Shown here: positions 1 to 13,164 of the stretch, piece after piece
How positions within the stretch are numbered: position 1 is the first letter of the stretch
How the letters are laid out: the number at the start of each line of letters is the position of its first letter
Assembly: GCA_921293015.1 (NCBI GenBank)
Contig: OV121088.1
Location: 39,370,836-39,434,835, forward strand
Direction: 5' to 3'
Source: Phorcus lineatus
Lineage: Eukaryota > Mollusca > Gastropoda > Trochida > Trochidae
DNA: 64,000 nucleotides
Notes under the pieces: model-generated
The model's database searches: none
The model's input: only the letters and a program-made list of their open reading frames with translations
What the model was told of the DNA's origin: nothing
Position numbers and translations under genes: made by a program

Positions 1-1879
1 GTGCGTCTGTTTGTAAGCAGATTCATCACCCTTTAGGCTACGTTGTCCGATCATTAGTGACCATTGATTAACGCATTTGAAATGACCAACACGGACGCGT
101 CCACTTGGCTGGACATTCGACTGAAGGCAGACCCCAGATGGAGATATTCATGGATAATCGTTGTCCCTAATATGAGGTGATAAATAAATAGGGAACCAAC
201 ATGTGGAGAACGTTATTGTTGAATAGAAATGTTGGTTTAAGAAAGACTGCATGTAGAAGGAACTATATTTTACTCTGTGGGAAGAACTGTTTAATTTTAT
301 TAAACTTCCTCGTTAGTTACTAATATGGATAATTGGTCGCTTAAATTCATTGTCTTACTACATGTATTGCATGAAACGTATTTTGCTTAATGCTGTAAAT
401 GATTGCCTTTCTTGTTTACGAATGAAAATTGACAAGTTGATGAATAAGTAGATTTGACATCATAGACCCCAAGATCACTCATGTACAATCTATCAATGGT
501 CAATTTCCGTTATATCGACGAGAGAATGAATATGACGATTAAAACTTTAAACAAATTCATCTGTTCAAAAGTTGGTGTTATGGAAACTGATAATTTTGTT
601 ATTGCCTAAATATGATTTCAAGCAGACTGACTGAAGATCATGTATGTAACCTATTCCAGAAGATATATTATATGCAATTCTTGAAAGTCCTTTCTTGAAA
701 TTAATGAACATGAAGAATAACATTGGATCATAAGACTATAATATTAGACGTATTTTGAGGAACATACCGCATATTAGTAAATATGATATCTAAATTTGGT
801 TCATTTAAGTTTATTTTTTTAATTATTTGAGATATTTATTACAAAGTTGAAACATTGTGATTACACAAGAATGATTTGTTTTACGCCAAATAGCTGTCGA
901 AAATCTAGTGATTAACTTTCTGGTGAAATTAAACTTATGGTAGACAAAATTACATATATCTTATTAAGCCGGAACACAAATGTACATAACATTTTTCGCT
1001 ACTTGCTAAAAAGCCATTCCTACCAATATGAATATTGCCCAAAAATAAGAACGACAAACACTCACGTACATGTAAGTCAATCAATCACTAATATTCTCAT
1101 AAGACCAAAGGTGGTACAAGTGTATATACAACAATCATCTGAGAACACATTCATTTAACAATGTTTATACAATGTAAGTAATACAAAATAAATTTCAAGA
1201 TGTCTATAATTAATATAGTCGGTGTTTTCTAAAATATTATATTTTTCATGAAAATTTTGGTGTGTCGCCTATTTGCTTGGTGTCATTTGAAGAAGATAGT
1301 TTAAAGAAGTTTTGCAGGGTAGGATACTTTGAATTGATGAAGTTTTTTTTATTAGTTGCATCAGAGAAACTTTTACATTCTAAAATATAACAAGATGCAT
1401 CAGTAAAAGATGTGGATTTTCAAGGTTTTAAAGTTCTCTTACAGCGTGGTATTTATTCAAAGTAATTGGCACCACTCATGAGATGTTTTTTTATCTAGTT
1501 TAATTCTTTCGATTATATCCAAATATTCGTGGTTCACACATGACGTGTATCATTATTTGTAACAATAGGAGGGTGTGCACATGGAAAAAAACGGTTTTTT
1601 GAATATCAAATACATGTATGATTATTACATAACTGCGTAATCCTTAGTTATTTACAATAACGCTGGTGCTATCAAGGATATATGTTTTTTTTTACCTGGG
1701 CATCAAATCTATTGTAAAGCTATGCGTCCTTAAAACGTAATTTAAGTTCAATAGCGTTCCTCAGATAAAATTGGATAAAACATATCTTATAGAGATATGG
1801 ATAATTGATATAATTGGGACATTTTTAAGAATTTGAATTGCAATTACGATGTCTTGTTTGGTTGCTTTAATAATGGTCC
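1..1879. other. AT-rich non-coding stretch
   Basis: I see no gene here. The longest reading frame is 73 codons (937-1158), has no domain resemblance and is typical of chance in AT-rich DNA. Poly-T and poly-A runs are frequent. No repeat recognisable elsewhere in the window was found. Confidence 0.6.
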
Positions 1880-2150
1880 TCCTTAAACGATCAAGAAGTT
1901 CGTGGTTCGAATCCTGCCAGGGACTCGGCAACTTGAGAACTGTTCTACACGAAGTCAGGTTTTGGTGCAATGCTACACTGAAATTCAGCGCAGTACCACC
2001 CATGGTTCGCTAGTTCCAGCCGATGCTCGCAGGTTTCACCGCAATGCTAGCCACGATGGTGTTGCGTGCTTTCTCCCTGCAATAATATTTGCAGCCGCGA
2101 TATAAGTGAAATAATCTTGAAATCGGCATTAAACAACAACTCACCTCACC
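1880..2150 (+). mobile_element. tRNA-derived SINE, gastropod-like
   Basis: A canonical RNA polymerase III B box, ggttcgaatcc, lies at 1904-1914. About 215 bases downstream is the tail 'gcattaaacaacaactcac' (about 2127-2145), which resembles the 3' ends of SINEs I associate with marine gastropods. The body between is richer in GC than its surroundings. The A box expected about 40 bases upstream of the B box is degenerate, so the 5' edge is approximate and the copy is probably old. SINEs are non-autonomous and moved by a partner LINE reverse transcriptase; none is present in this window. Two overlapping short ORFs on opposite strands here are shadows of the SINE body. Confidence 0.6.
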
Positions 2151-5100
2151 TTTAACGATTCTTAAAGTTTTCATTTTGTCTCTACGATTTTCTTGAAACT
2201 ACTACAAAACAGCAGAAAAAACTTCTCGACCACGTCATGAGATGTGTTGTTGATATTGATTAGTGAGTGATACGATCCTCTATCTTATTGATCAGGGCTC
2301 TGTTATCTTTACTCTGACGGTAAGCTAATTTTTATTGGAGAGTTACTTCCCCTGGACTATTAGTGTAATCTGATTAGGAAGTTGGTCTGAAGAGATAGGA
2401 TATTGTTTCCGGTGTCCTTAATGATAAGTCTTTAGGAGAAGGTAATGTCTCTTCGTTAAAGATTCATATAAAGTCTCTAAGAGATTTAAGTTGCGTAACT
2501 TTAAACTTATATAAGTAGTAAACTTTGCTACTTAGAGGTGATTAATGCACTACATATGTTAAAATATATCAAGCCATACGGACGGAGAACTTGATCTTGT
2601 ATGTACATATCATATGCACATTAAGCATATTTCTGAGCATATCAAGATTGATTTCACCCTCTGAATTTTACGAATTTGGTTAAACAAGAAGCAATGGTTT
2701 CTATAATTAACAGTTGTTCTATTTTTAACTAATGGGTTATATTAATGTACTATTAACGAGAAGTTGTCATTTGTATTTGATTCTGTACTTGAATTGGTTA
2801 TTTTTGTTTCGATAAAAAAACATTGTGAAAAATTATCTAGAAATATTAGATTCTATATATTATCTACTATTATGATTTATGACGCGCTTTACACACTACC
2901 ATGAAAATGACGCTTTTTCTTGTTTTGTAAGACCGACCTTTCTGTTAAAATATCATTTGATGATAATCACGTCTACATCATTGATAAAAAATTCATGACT
3001 GAATCCTTTAGCGTTATGGCCCATTTAATGAAGAGCTACTTTGAATAAGTCACCAATGCAATTTGATATTTATATCTGATATTCTCTTCATAAATCAACA
3101 TATGCGTAATCAAAATCATCAAACTGTTCACATTAAACAATATGAGTTTCACAACAGAAAAATGCTTCGCTTCTTTAGTGTGACTCGTTTTGACCATTTT
3201 ACGACAATGAAACAACACATAAATTTCAGATGAAAATGGTGCTTCTATTCTAACCACCTAATGTCCACAACACACTACACGAACTCGCGAATAGAGTAAT
3301 ATTTAACTGCACAACTGTCAGCAATAAACACTCTTTCGCTGAATAATTATGAACATAAGAACAATTCATTAGTTCATAGTTCAGAGTATTATAACATTGT
3401 ATACTGGAGAAGACATAGCATACTTAGTTGATATATGACATAGTGAGTCCAGGAAGATACGACCCAAGGGAACTGAACTAGTGGTTTCTGATATCATCTT
3501 TCCTCTGTACTGCTACTAAAGCACCTGCTGTTCTATCTGAAGCATTGGCTTATAGCTTTGCACTTGACACTGGATCCCATAAAGCCGTATCATTGTCACA
3601 TATAGTCAAATTTCTTTTTCTTGAAGATGTACAGGTTTGTGATGGTGTAGAAATGATCGAGTTTTGCATTTCTTTCATTTTATTATTTAAGTTATTGTTT
3701 GTTTTCGATTTGTCGGGTTTAAGGACTTTAAATTGATATATTTTTATCGTTATTGGCACTGGGCAAAAATTGAAGATGTAAAACTATCACAATGGATAGA
3801 TTTTAATCATTGATGGTAGAACATTGAATTTTTGGTAATCTGATGAATGATTAAAATGAGGCAAATGAGACTGTCGACCTTTGAATGAAATATCAAACTA
3901 TCGTAGTTTATGGTTCATATTTTGACACATTGATAATATGTGAATTGCTTTCATGCTCTCAAAATTCCTTGTGTGAAAGAGTCTTAACCTTTAGGTCTCG
4001 GAAGTCTGAAGGCGGAACCACGAGACATCGCGAGATCTCATCAAGCCTCAATTCCAAAGCTAAATGGGATTTTCTATCTTCGAGAAATCGTTTTGGACAA
4101 TACGAATGTATTAATTTGTAGCGGCAGTACAGCTTATTGACAAGGCTCTGACACTTAAGAGTGGTTATAGGGATCTGTGATATCATGTAGGCAGTAATTC
4201 CCTACCTAAACTAGCTTTATATTGCTTTACATGCTAGTGAAATGGTTATTGGGGGTTGTATGGCCTATAAACAGGCCATGGGAGATTTAGACTGCTCCTG
4301 ACGGCCTCACTGATTATGACACGAATAAAAGAGTTTGTAACGATTTGACTCTAAGTCTACAAGTCAAAAAGTCATGAGATAAGGTTTTATTTTTCAATAA
4401 AATTAACTATTTGAATGCCTAGAAAAGTTTAATTTTGCAATGAAATGAATTATCCGCTGTGAGGTATTTGCATTCTGTGACATTACGGCCCATTTCCATG
4501 AATGGTTTATTGGATATTGCGGCGATGTTTGCATAGCTATGAATGTTCAGTACGATGAACTCAAACAATGTCCTTATTCAGTGCAGGACGAGGTGCAATT
4601 TTGATTTCTATTTTGAATAACATTTATGGATGAAATGGCATTAAAACACTCTTCCGTTAATCGTTTGATTCGTATTTACTAAATCAACAATCACATCCGA
4701 GTATTGTACAAATTGTGCTTGTGAGACAATCCTGCCATCGTTGTAAAGGTTTGAAGCTTAAAAAACGAATCGATTTGAAAACAGTTACGATAACCTTTTA
4801 AATCCATTATCGGCATTTTCCAAAAAAACTTATCGGAGAGCCAGAGGCGACAATAAGACGTGAAGTGCAGTGTGAGGAGTTATCGAAATGACAATGCAGA
4901 GAGCCAAGTGCGAAATCTCCGCACAGTGCCACTTGTTCAGTTTATTTTCACGCTGAAGTAGCCTAGCTAGTGTGGATTGTGAGGGGACGGCGAGTCGTAC
5001 TGTATTTACTTCCGATAAATCACACCCTCGAATGAGAGAACTATTCTGTCATGGCTTTCATTAGGCGACATGTTGTCCAGAAGTGACCGGTGATTTCAAT

Positions 5101-5560
5101 TGGTCAGTTACATCCCCCAAGGCTGATTTACATGTTCCACAGAATTGCTGCCTTAATTGATTGGCGACGGTTTGGAGACCAACTATACTGGTTTGTCGGA
5201 CAAACGTTACCGGTTAAATCAACAGAGGCCTTTCAATCTGCATGTGACATTTGGGAATTTTGTTACGTTGATAAGTCACACTGCAGAACGGGCCGAGTTA
5301 TTCTACGAATTTTTCAATGTTGTTTTTAAACATCAAACGAGTTGGGGTAGTCTGGAAACATTACGCTGATTTCCCCGAAGATAAGTACTCAAACAAAGCG
5401 GCGGTAAAATCCCTTATACCTTTAGAAAATTGCAGTTAAAAGGTTTATGGTTGCGATACAGTTATTTATGCTACTTGGCAATTATTTCCATAGAAGTGTG
5501 ATGATGACGAAAAACTTAAATCATATTAATTGATATGATCTGAAAATCAATACTTACGGT

Positions 5561-5563
<3 letters not shown>
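2151..5563. other. non-coding stretch, no recognised feature
   Basis: Only short ORFs (under 80 codons) are present. The segment at about 4840-5400 is less AT-rich, and two overlapping frames at 5090-5369 stay open for 70-79 codons. Neither has a motif I recognise and I do not call a gene. It may be a decayed repeat or an unidentified exon. Confidence 0.5.
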
Positions 5564-5611
<48 letters not shown>

Positions 5612-5620
5612 GTATGTATG
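5564..5620. repeat. (TA)n-(TATG)n compound microsatellite
   Basis: About 18 TA units run directly into about six TATG units. This is simple slippage-prone sequence with no associated gene. Confidence 0.95.
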
Positions 5621-6106
5621 AAATATGTCAGAGTTCCTTGATATTATCAACATTTGAGCTCCTCAAGTTCACGATGAAAGATCATCACAAAATGTTAAGG
5701 GTATTAAGCGAGCAGTTTAAACATGCGTTCTAGATTTTTAAAACCGAAGACAATCTAACATAAGTAAGTATATTAAGTGTTGATAGATATGCGTTATTAA
5801 AGGCAATGGCTCACATTTCTTGATGTTATATTTGTTCAATTCCCCTTTCTCTTTAAAGTTGTTTCATAAATCATATCAGTGAAGAGGTAAAACGTCTCAT
5901 TACTACCCAAGGTTGTCCAAAGTAATCGAGAAAGGTGGTCATTTTAATGCGGCAACTTTAAGCGGCCGTTTTAGTATGAACACTTTTATTTCATCCCAGG
6001 TAAGGGAATGGATTCTTGTAACTTAACCGAACTTTAAACCTTTAAGAACTCCTTTTTTTAATTAAACAAGAGTGTTTTGCAATTAGTAACTTTCCTTGTG
6101 ATAAGG
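5621..6106. other. non-coding stretch
   Basis: No gene or repeat recognised. Confidence 0.5.
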
Positions 6107-6220
6107 AAAACAAGATTTCCGGGATAACAACTTCTTTATTGTGAAATAATGCGTAAGCATATACTCCGAAACGTTGTGAATTTCACAAAAAAAGAAGTTG
6201 TTATCGAGAAAATCTTGACT
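6107..6220 (+). mobile_element. foldback element with hammerhead-like loop
   Basis: The left arm (6112-6147, containing ggataacaacttcttta) and the right arm (6180-6216, containing aaagaagttgttatc) are imperfect reverse complements and would form a long hairpin. The loop carries 'gcgtaagcatat' followed by 'ccgaaacgttgtg' (about 6151-6178). The same loop words recur at about 55.4 kb beside a CTGATGA, making this a degenerate member of one repeat family. The CTGATGA half of a hammerhead core is not preserved here. The flank just after the right arm also resembles the flank at 55.45-55.5 kb. Confidence 0.6.
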
Positions 6221-7039
6221 TCTTTTGTATATCATATCCAAATATTCTTCAAAGGTTACTTGGAATGTTCGTGACATCCTTTTTTCCCCATATAGTTCCG
6301 TTAGGGAGACGAGATGCACTAGTGTAGTTATGCCTTGTAGCATCTAGTGGCAGTGAGAGGGTTAATTAACCTGCAACGATCTATCATATCTTGGTGCAAC
6401 TATCTGACAGCGGCAAATATAGAATCTCTGGTTAAGGAGGCGATCCCTACTAGAGTACTCAGACGAGCGACTGTCTATGATCCGTTGATGGATCAGATAG
6501 CGTGTCAAAATACCAAACTCATTTCAAACTCGTTAGTTGAAGCTTCATGTATGCATTGAGACGTATATTTCACAGGAATGACTTTATGTTTTAGTGTTTC
6601 GGTAGGTTTATGTTATGTTGTTTTCGATTCTTTACTCATTACGTGGAAGATTTTCCATTCCCAGAATCTATATTTCCAGGAGTTATTTTTTTCAATGATT
6701 TATTGATTCCTTAGGTACATACTCTGGAAGGAAGATGGGAAAGTAGAGTATATTTTAATTTGTGAAAGGGTGAAAGAAATACTTTTGCGATCATAGCAGT
6801 ATAGTAGGTGTTTTAATTGTTTTGAACCATTTGGCGAAAAGCATGGATACCATTATACAGCATTATTTTTATTATTCTAAAGATCTCTTTTACTACATTG
6901 GCAAAGATTACTACAATATACAAATTATTACTGCTGATTTTGTAGGGGTTTACTACAGTGACATATGTTACACACAAAACTTTTTGAAATGCACAGATTC
7001 AATTTCAATTGATACTTTTATGCACTGATAATTCCACAC
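6221..7039. other. non-coding stretch
   Basis: Short ORFs of 68-70 codons (6347-6559, 6822-7028) have no recognisable motif. Nothing else is supported. Confidence 0.5.
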
Positions 7040-7320
7040 GACCTTAAATTCTTATTCCTTCGCTACAAGACATACACGAGGATACGTGTGCGTTATTGGC
7101 ACATAAAATTATCTGCAAATCTCCCTGGAGGAATTTGCGGATGGTCACCGCCACCTCTCGGTCCTTTGATCATAGCTTTACTTACGTTCCAGTGCATTTC
7201 CCTTCTTCTATTAGCGTTAGGACGAGTGTGGAGTGGGCGAAGGTGCTTCTCGTGATGCAGTTCTACTGATGAAGGTCAAGGGTTGACCAGTGCTATATTG
7301 GGTACGTCTTTGTACTTCAT
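7040..7320 (+). other. GC-richer island with a CTGATGA stem-loop
   Basis: This segment is visibly richer in G and C than its flanks. At its right end, ctgatga (from about 7266) is followed by a perfect stem, ggtcaa/ttgacc, with a three-base loop. This matches the first half of a hammerhead core (CUGAUGA plus stem II), but the GAAA that should follow is absent. It could be a decayed repeat of the same class as the foldbacks at 6.1, 50.9 and 55.4 kb. It could also be an unrecognised exon or regulatory element. Confidence 0.3.
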
Positions 7321-8199
7321 GTCATTGGCGTATGTATATGGTATTAATGTTTGTGTTTCATTTATTTGAGATGTAAATGACATTTGTGGATGGAAATGTA
7401 ATTCGATAATTGTATGAAATAGTTATTCTGATTGGATATGAAGTTAGAGGGTGTTTTAGTGTGAACTCCCTTGTATCTCATCGAGTAACGAGGGAAGGAC
7501 AAATGTTCACGAGTGGCGCAGCCATATCATGATCTAAAATAAGTGCTTACTCTGTCACGAAATAAGGGATAGGTGATATTATGTTCTACAGCCAACAACG
7601 CTATGAATTAAGTCCAAAACTTCTTCATTTCAGTGTTTTGGACCATAAGATGGAAAATAAATATATGTTTAAGGTGAACGTTCAGCTAAATGTACAGTCT
7701 TAATTAGTAAAAGGCTTGTTAAAAAAACAACATCAACATTATCCTACGTGTTTTGATTTACTCTTCAGAGACAATGACTACACTGTCTATTATGTCACGT
7801 CATTATAATGTCACAATGCTTGACATATGCACAGAGTAAAGATCACGCTCTATACAAGTACCCTACCTCTTTAATGATGGACAGTATTTCTTGATGAAGA
7901 ATTATTCCTTTAATACAAATGTATTTTGCATCAAAGGATTATCTGTTAAACATCGATAGAAGGGAGAGAGGGTCAATTTGATTATCTTTCCTTTTGCGAA
8001 TGAATAAAAGTGTTTACTGAGACGTATACAGCGGTCGTCGTGGTCCCATTTCCGTTGCTTGTGAACCCTCACCCTTCGTTTCTTCTATTTGGCCAATATG
8101 ATCATGGTTTTATTTCATATTGGATCATTTTCGGATTTGAACACAAATATGTTGATCAGTAAAGTCGAAGTGTAGTGTAGTCAAAGTGAAAAAATATGA
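7321..8199. other. non-coding stretch left of the duplicated array
   Basis: No gene is seen. Similarity to the later duplicated units could not be followed left of about 8.2 kb. Confidence 0.5.
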
Positions 8200-8700
8200 A
8201 TATTCTCCAAGGCCATCGTGACACATATGTTACCATTATGAAGGCGTTTGGAATGTCAGTTGGCTGCAGTAATAAGATGAATTGATGTGAAGCTAATGGA
8301 CTAATCATGTTAGATGATATACATCACGTGCCTGTTATAATTAATCTTTATTCTTTACTATACCTCATGAACAGTAGGTTGTTGTTAGTTCCGAATTGAT
8401 TTGATACTTATTCAATAATTGAAAATATCAGTTGTCATAAGTCTTTATATATCTTTATACATGCTTATGTAGCTGATACAAAAATCATGAAATTAATGAA
8501 TCAATAAATGTATGCAAGAACAAGTTTTGAGCCTCAAATGCATCGTAAAATGATTATAATACGCCTTTAATCATCCCTTTTACATCGCGGATTATTGCGG
8601 GGTATTTAGCTTGTTTACAATTAAATTTAATATCCTACAATTCATTCACTGATATGCATGCATATGCGTATTTAAATTGCACGATACATGGGTATAGCTG
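8200..8700 (+). repeat. block a, 5' part, unit 1 (carries the empty SINE site)
   Basis: This matches 15155-15960 once the SINE there is removed. Shared words include 'catatgttaccat.atgaaggcg', 'ctgcagtaata' and 'attattgcggggtattta' against 'attattacggggtattta', ending at 'attcattcact'. The position aligned to the SINE insertion is about 8270-8285. Confidence 0.75.
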
Positions 8701-8929
8701 ATATTCAGTTCAACAAGTTCAGTGTACAAAGTGGCTTAAACTGAATGTACTCCGTCCGTCAAAGAAAACCTATTTTAATCTGTACCTCAAAGTATGATTT
8801 TCGTCTTAGGTTTGTAAATACGACTTTTACTTGTCATCTGTTTACATTCAAGAGCATTTAATTTAATTAATTATTCAGACATCAGTCACGCCGGTCAAAA
8901 GGGCCTTTGATTCAGATAAAAAGATCATA

Positions 8930-9240
8930 AATAGCCAGTTCCATTGTGCTTCATTTCACGTCAGCTTACAAACATTCTCGTCTGAAGATAAAAACGATGA
9001 AACCAATACAAAGTCAAAGGGCTAAAAGCCATTCGATACTGCCATTAGTCAGTGTCTCGTGTTCATAGACTGAAGATCGATGTGACCTGGTCCGATTACT
9101 CGAGCCTTTACGGTAGTTGGTTATTTTTTATGTCAGGTGGGCACTGTTTGGTTTAGATTACCATCACAGATCGATTTGCCCTGATCGCTACAATTTAGAC
9201 TTCACCAGTAAACAGGTCTATATATACACCCTTGATTCAA
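8930..9240 (+). repeat. block a core, copy A1 (truncated)
   Basis: This carries the family hallmark ctttacggtagttgg at 9106-9120. It matches the first half of copy A2 only about 300 bases downstream, so block a core is itself doubled in unit 1. A one-base deletion relative to copy C (near 9155) breaks the minus-strand frame that is open in the later copies. Confidence 0.7.
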
Positions 9241-9289
9241 CGCAAATGGTCAATTTATATTAAACATCATATCAAACAGTTGAATATAT

Positions 9290-9850
9290 TAGTCTGAAGA
9301 TTGGGACTGAAACTGATAGCATAAAAAGGGCTAAAAACAATCTGATTTTGCTAATGGTCAGTGTTTAGTGACCAAAGCTTGAAGATCAACCTGACCTAGT
9401 CTGAGTGCTTGGGACTTTACGGTAGTTGGTCACTTTGTACGCCAGGTGGACACTGTCCGGCTTTAGATGAACATCACAGATCGATTTGCCCTGATCGCTC
9501 AATTCTGCCTCTTCTCCCGGAAATGTGTTCAAAATTGGCACATCTGTCAGGCGTCGATGAGCTTCTATTGGCAGCCCTGGAATAGTTTGATTTGCGACAG
9601 AGACTTTTATGAGAGTTTACTTGTTTGGTGCTGTTGAAAATAATATCATTGCTTCGCTCATTAAGGTGTTTAGGCAAGGGATAGAGGAAAATTTACCGTC
9701 TTTGTCCAGATTACCTCATTTAAGAGAGATCAGGAAGCTGATTATCTACATCACATCACATCGGAGAATTGGGTCTAAATGCAAACTTGCATGTTGCTGA
9801 TCTTGCAGATTTTCAAAAAATCTGATTGTTTGGAAGAAGAAGGAAGAAGC
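9290..9850 (+). repeat. block a core, copy A2
   Basis: The hallmark is at 9415-9429, followed by some 400 bases shared with 16.32-16.80 kb and 21.96-22.40 kb. Over the roughly 85 bases after the hallmark I count about ten differences from copy C, so it is among the best-conserved parts of the array. Short frames run on both strands (9474-9677 minus, 9609-9800 plus). Stops and indels break both when copies are compared, so I do not call a gene. Confidence 0.75.
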
Positions 9851-10940
9851 ACTTATTTTTAAAAAAAACTGGTTCAAGTTGATTTTTGGAATACTATGAA
9901 AAATCTAAGATATGAATGAAATGAAAAGATGTGAAACTTACGTTTTATATGAATTAGATATTCATAAATATTTCTTGCACAGTAATGAAATTCTATACCT
10001 TTAAATTTTAAAGTTTTACCTTAAACACTTTTTATATAGATTTATAACACAAGACAATAAGAAAAGCTAAAAAAAAACAGAGTAGGGATTTGTGATAGAG
10101 TCATTGGCGACTTAAAATCCCTCTTATCACTGCTTGTAATCTTGTTAGCCATTACAAGGTTTTTGTAAAAAATTTGCATATTTGAATATTCATTTAATTA
10201 TTATCTTTCTTTGTAATGGTAAAAGAAAATTAAACTTTACATTTGAAAAAAATCTTTACAAATATTATATATAATCTAAAAAAATACACGTTTTTAAAAC
10301 AGATTTTAGTGGTTGAGTAAAGTGAAAAAGTTCTATCTTACGTTCATAACATGCATCTATATTATGCATATGGAACTTGATGATTGCTTCTAATGCAGAA
10401 TCCTGTGACTGTAGAATTACCCTACATTTCACATAGTAGTTCATATGTGGACATAGGAGTAAAAACTCACGAGCAAAAGAAACGCCACTAAACAAAATAT
10501 AGGATAGTTCAATTTACGAATGATAAACCAGGATTACATTATACGTTCAGTAGCGAAATAAACTAAACTATGGATTTAAGAGATAATCTGTCAAATAAAT
10601 CTGAAAATAAAACCCCAGCACCTTTATAAATAAATATCGATTTGGTATTTCCTTAACTAGTCGAGATAGAGAGTTTAATAGGGCGTTTTGGCTTGTTTTG
10701 TCGCGTCCAATATGTTACGTTTACAAATGTTCAAAACATCTTTCATCAATTAAATGTCAACATGTCATAACTTTTTAACAAAGTTGCTAAATATTCTGTT
10801 AAAAAAAGTTTTTGTAAGGCGATTTCAGCACCCAAAGTGTATTTGAACAGCCGTATGAATAAGAGTATCATATTCTGATACATGAAATTGTAAGTACGTC
10901 TTTCCAAAACTGTGCCTATCACAGAAATATCTTTCTCTGG
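9851..10940. other. spacer between blocks a and b, unit 1
   Basis: Very AT-rich. Chance ORFs of 76 and 65 codons lie on the minus strand. Nothing is recognised. Confidence 0.5.
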
Positions 10941-11880
10941 CAAGAATATCTTAAATTTTACTCTCTTGAGAATGTGTTGAAGTTTCCTTTGTTCGTGAAT
11001 GTATATATCTATAGATATAAATTTCTATATGAGCATATCTACTTCAATGTTAAGCGTAGAGTATATATTATTCATGACAATTGCTGTATTTAGAAAGAAA
11101 CGTCATTGACCAGACGTGTGAACTTAATAATCTAATATTCTGCCGTAGGAAACGTATCAAGATTATGACCCTTGATATATTTGCTCTCTTAGGTCATTAG
11201 GAAAAACAACAATCCTTTCAATTGCTTCTCTATAACTATAAATAGTTATGATAAAAGCTTTATACGCAAGTGACAAAAATAACGCAAGTGACAAAAATAA
11301 CTCGCACAACTGGCATCACACCGAACCATACATTTGTGCTGATATTAGTAAACTCCAGTCGCAGATCATTTGATTTTTAGCCAAATTTACACAACTAGCT
11401 GACCTGAAATGTTGTATAAGGTATTTTTGGGTTATAAATCAATTTTCCAAATGATTTCTTGCTATCGAATTGATAGAAATCAAATTACATTACAGATGGG
11501 GTATTGAAGTTCACCTATTCCAATTTTGGTAAAAGCTCGAAAACTTAATTAAGATTTTGACTTATTTCACTAATACATTCTTGTATTTATTTAAGTTTGG
11601 TACCGAATTTAGCGTTTCCTGATTTAGCACAGAGAGGATGAGTTGTGATGATAATTGTAGTATACAAACCTAAAATTTCAATTATCTTATATATCATCGC
11701 CAAAAAGTACAAGTAGCGTTTAACAGGGGCTATTTATTCAACTTGACTTGAAGAAGAAAGTTTTCACGGAGAATAGTATCAATGAAGAAAGTCTGATGAA
11801 AAGTCCTTGCGTGTGATTTACCTGGTCGTTGTGAGCGTTTGCTTGCGTTTTTCTCTTTATGTTTACTGAATAGTTCAACG
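10941..11880 (+). repeat. block b, unit 1
   Basis: This aligns with 17703-18690 and, from about 23385, with 23.4-24.0 kb. Shared words include 'gagtatatattattcat', 'gctgtatttagaaag', 'ttaagattttgacttatttcac' and 'aacaggggctatt'. An 18-bp direct duplication (acgcaagtgacaaaaata, 11264-11299) is private to this copy. Confidence 0.8.
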
Positions 11881-11904
11881 AATATATATATATATATATA
11901 TAAT
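11881..11904. repeat. (TA)n microsatellite
   Basis: A run of TA units sits where unit 2 continues with 'aatttcaattcaaag', so it arose or expanded after the duplication. Confidence 0.9.
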
Positions 11905-12199
11905 GATAAAGAAAATATACTTTTACTGATAGAATAATCAAGAAAACCAGCACAAATTCAATAGTTTATCCATAAAAAAGAAAAAAATGTTATAATGTGA
12001 AGAAAACATTATTGATATAAGTGACAAACAACAATTAATTCAGTTATATTTCTATTAAATATTTCATTCTAAGAATAAAACGTTAGAAATAAACACATTC
12101 CACTTAATTGTCATACGGTAAACTTTTTAAATCACATGTCAAGTTTTAATAATGTTTCACATAATGTTATCCGTGGTTACCCACATCATGTAAAGCTAA

Positions 12200-12520
12200 A
12201 CGTTGAGAAGGAGTATATGTAGGAAAGGTATTTGAACTAAAGAGTATGCTCTAATGAGTCTCAATCTCTCTTTCTCTTCAAGATTTGTAAAACTCCTGAC
12301 ATCGTGAAGACAAACCGGCTCCAGATTAAGTAATGGAGCTTCTTTTGGGCTAATTACTATCTTGTTTTGTTTGTCAGAAAACTGACATGCCTTTGAACAC
12401 GTGGAAAGGGCTTTTATTATCTACATAAACTAGCGTACTGCTAATTACCTTCTCTTAGACTCGATGCTAATTGGCCCTGCCCGTGTTAATGGGAAAACAT
12501 CCTTCCTGACAGTATGTAAC
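12200..12520 (+). repeat. block c, unit 1
   Basis: This matches 25530-25840 and, more weakly, 32640-32905. Shared words include 'attatctacataaact', 'tggaaag', 'ctaattact' and 'ccttctctta'. Its neighbour at 12010-12195 matches 19020-19195 in unit 2, where block c itself is missing. Confidence 0.75.
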
Positions 12521-13164
12521 AGCTTTGTTTTAAAGATAACATACAGATGAGTTTCACAATGCCGCGCTCACATGAAGTTTAAGACTTTAGTCACATTGAT
12601 TCCAGTGGCCAAATGATTTACCATGTCACAGAAATTGTCATAAAGCTGAACAGTAAATTCAGTTTCTTCAAGTATTTACCAAGGCAAAATTTGCAAATAT
12701 TCCCACTAGTGTGTTGCCTGTGTAAAGATAATTCTCCCGTTATATCTGCATTGTAAAAGCACTGTCAACAATTTTTCAAACATGGCTGATTCCATACTAA
12801 CAAGTTGCTGGTATTACAGAGTGTTGATCCATCAGTTTGCAACAGAAAAACGTTTAGTTTTACAAGGTCGAAAATTTTCTTCTTGAATATTACTGCTATT
12901 ACAATTTGGGTTCCCCTTCTAATAGAATGCTTTAACCAGTCACTTTTATTACACACTAGCGTCTTTGTTTTGACTGGTTATTTATTTTTCATACTAACTT
13001 ATCTCGTAAGAAGCTAATATTAATTAAATGTGTTATTAAAACATTTTTTATTTTTGTTTGAGTTCCATTGTCAGCGCTGTTCTAGTTGAATGTGTGTAAG
13101 CACAGGAACATTGATGATCGATGGTTTTAACACAAGTCATCACCAAACAGTTACATGTATGGTA
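12521..13164. other. spacer between blocks c and d, unit 1
   Basis: Two overlapping frames on opposite strands (12765-13017, 63-70 codons) have no motif. No gene is called. Confidence 0.5.

Noticed and set aside
5090..5369. Two overlapping plus-strand ORFs in a less AT-rich segment
   Set aside because: No recognisable domain, and both frames cannot be coding. Kept only as a note in the stretch description.
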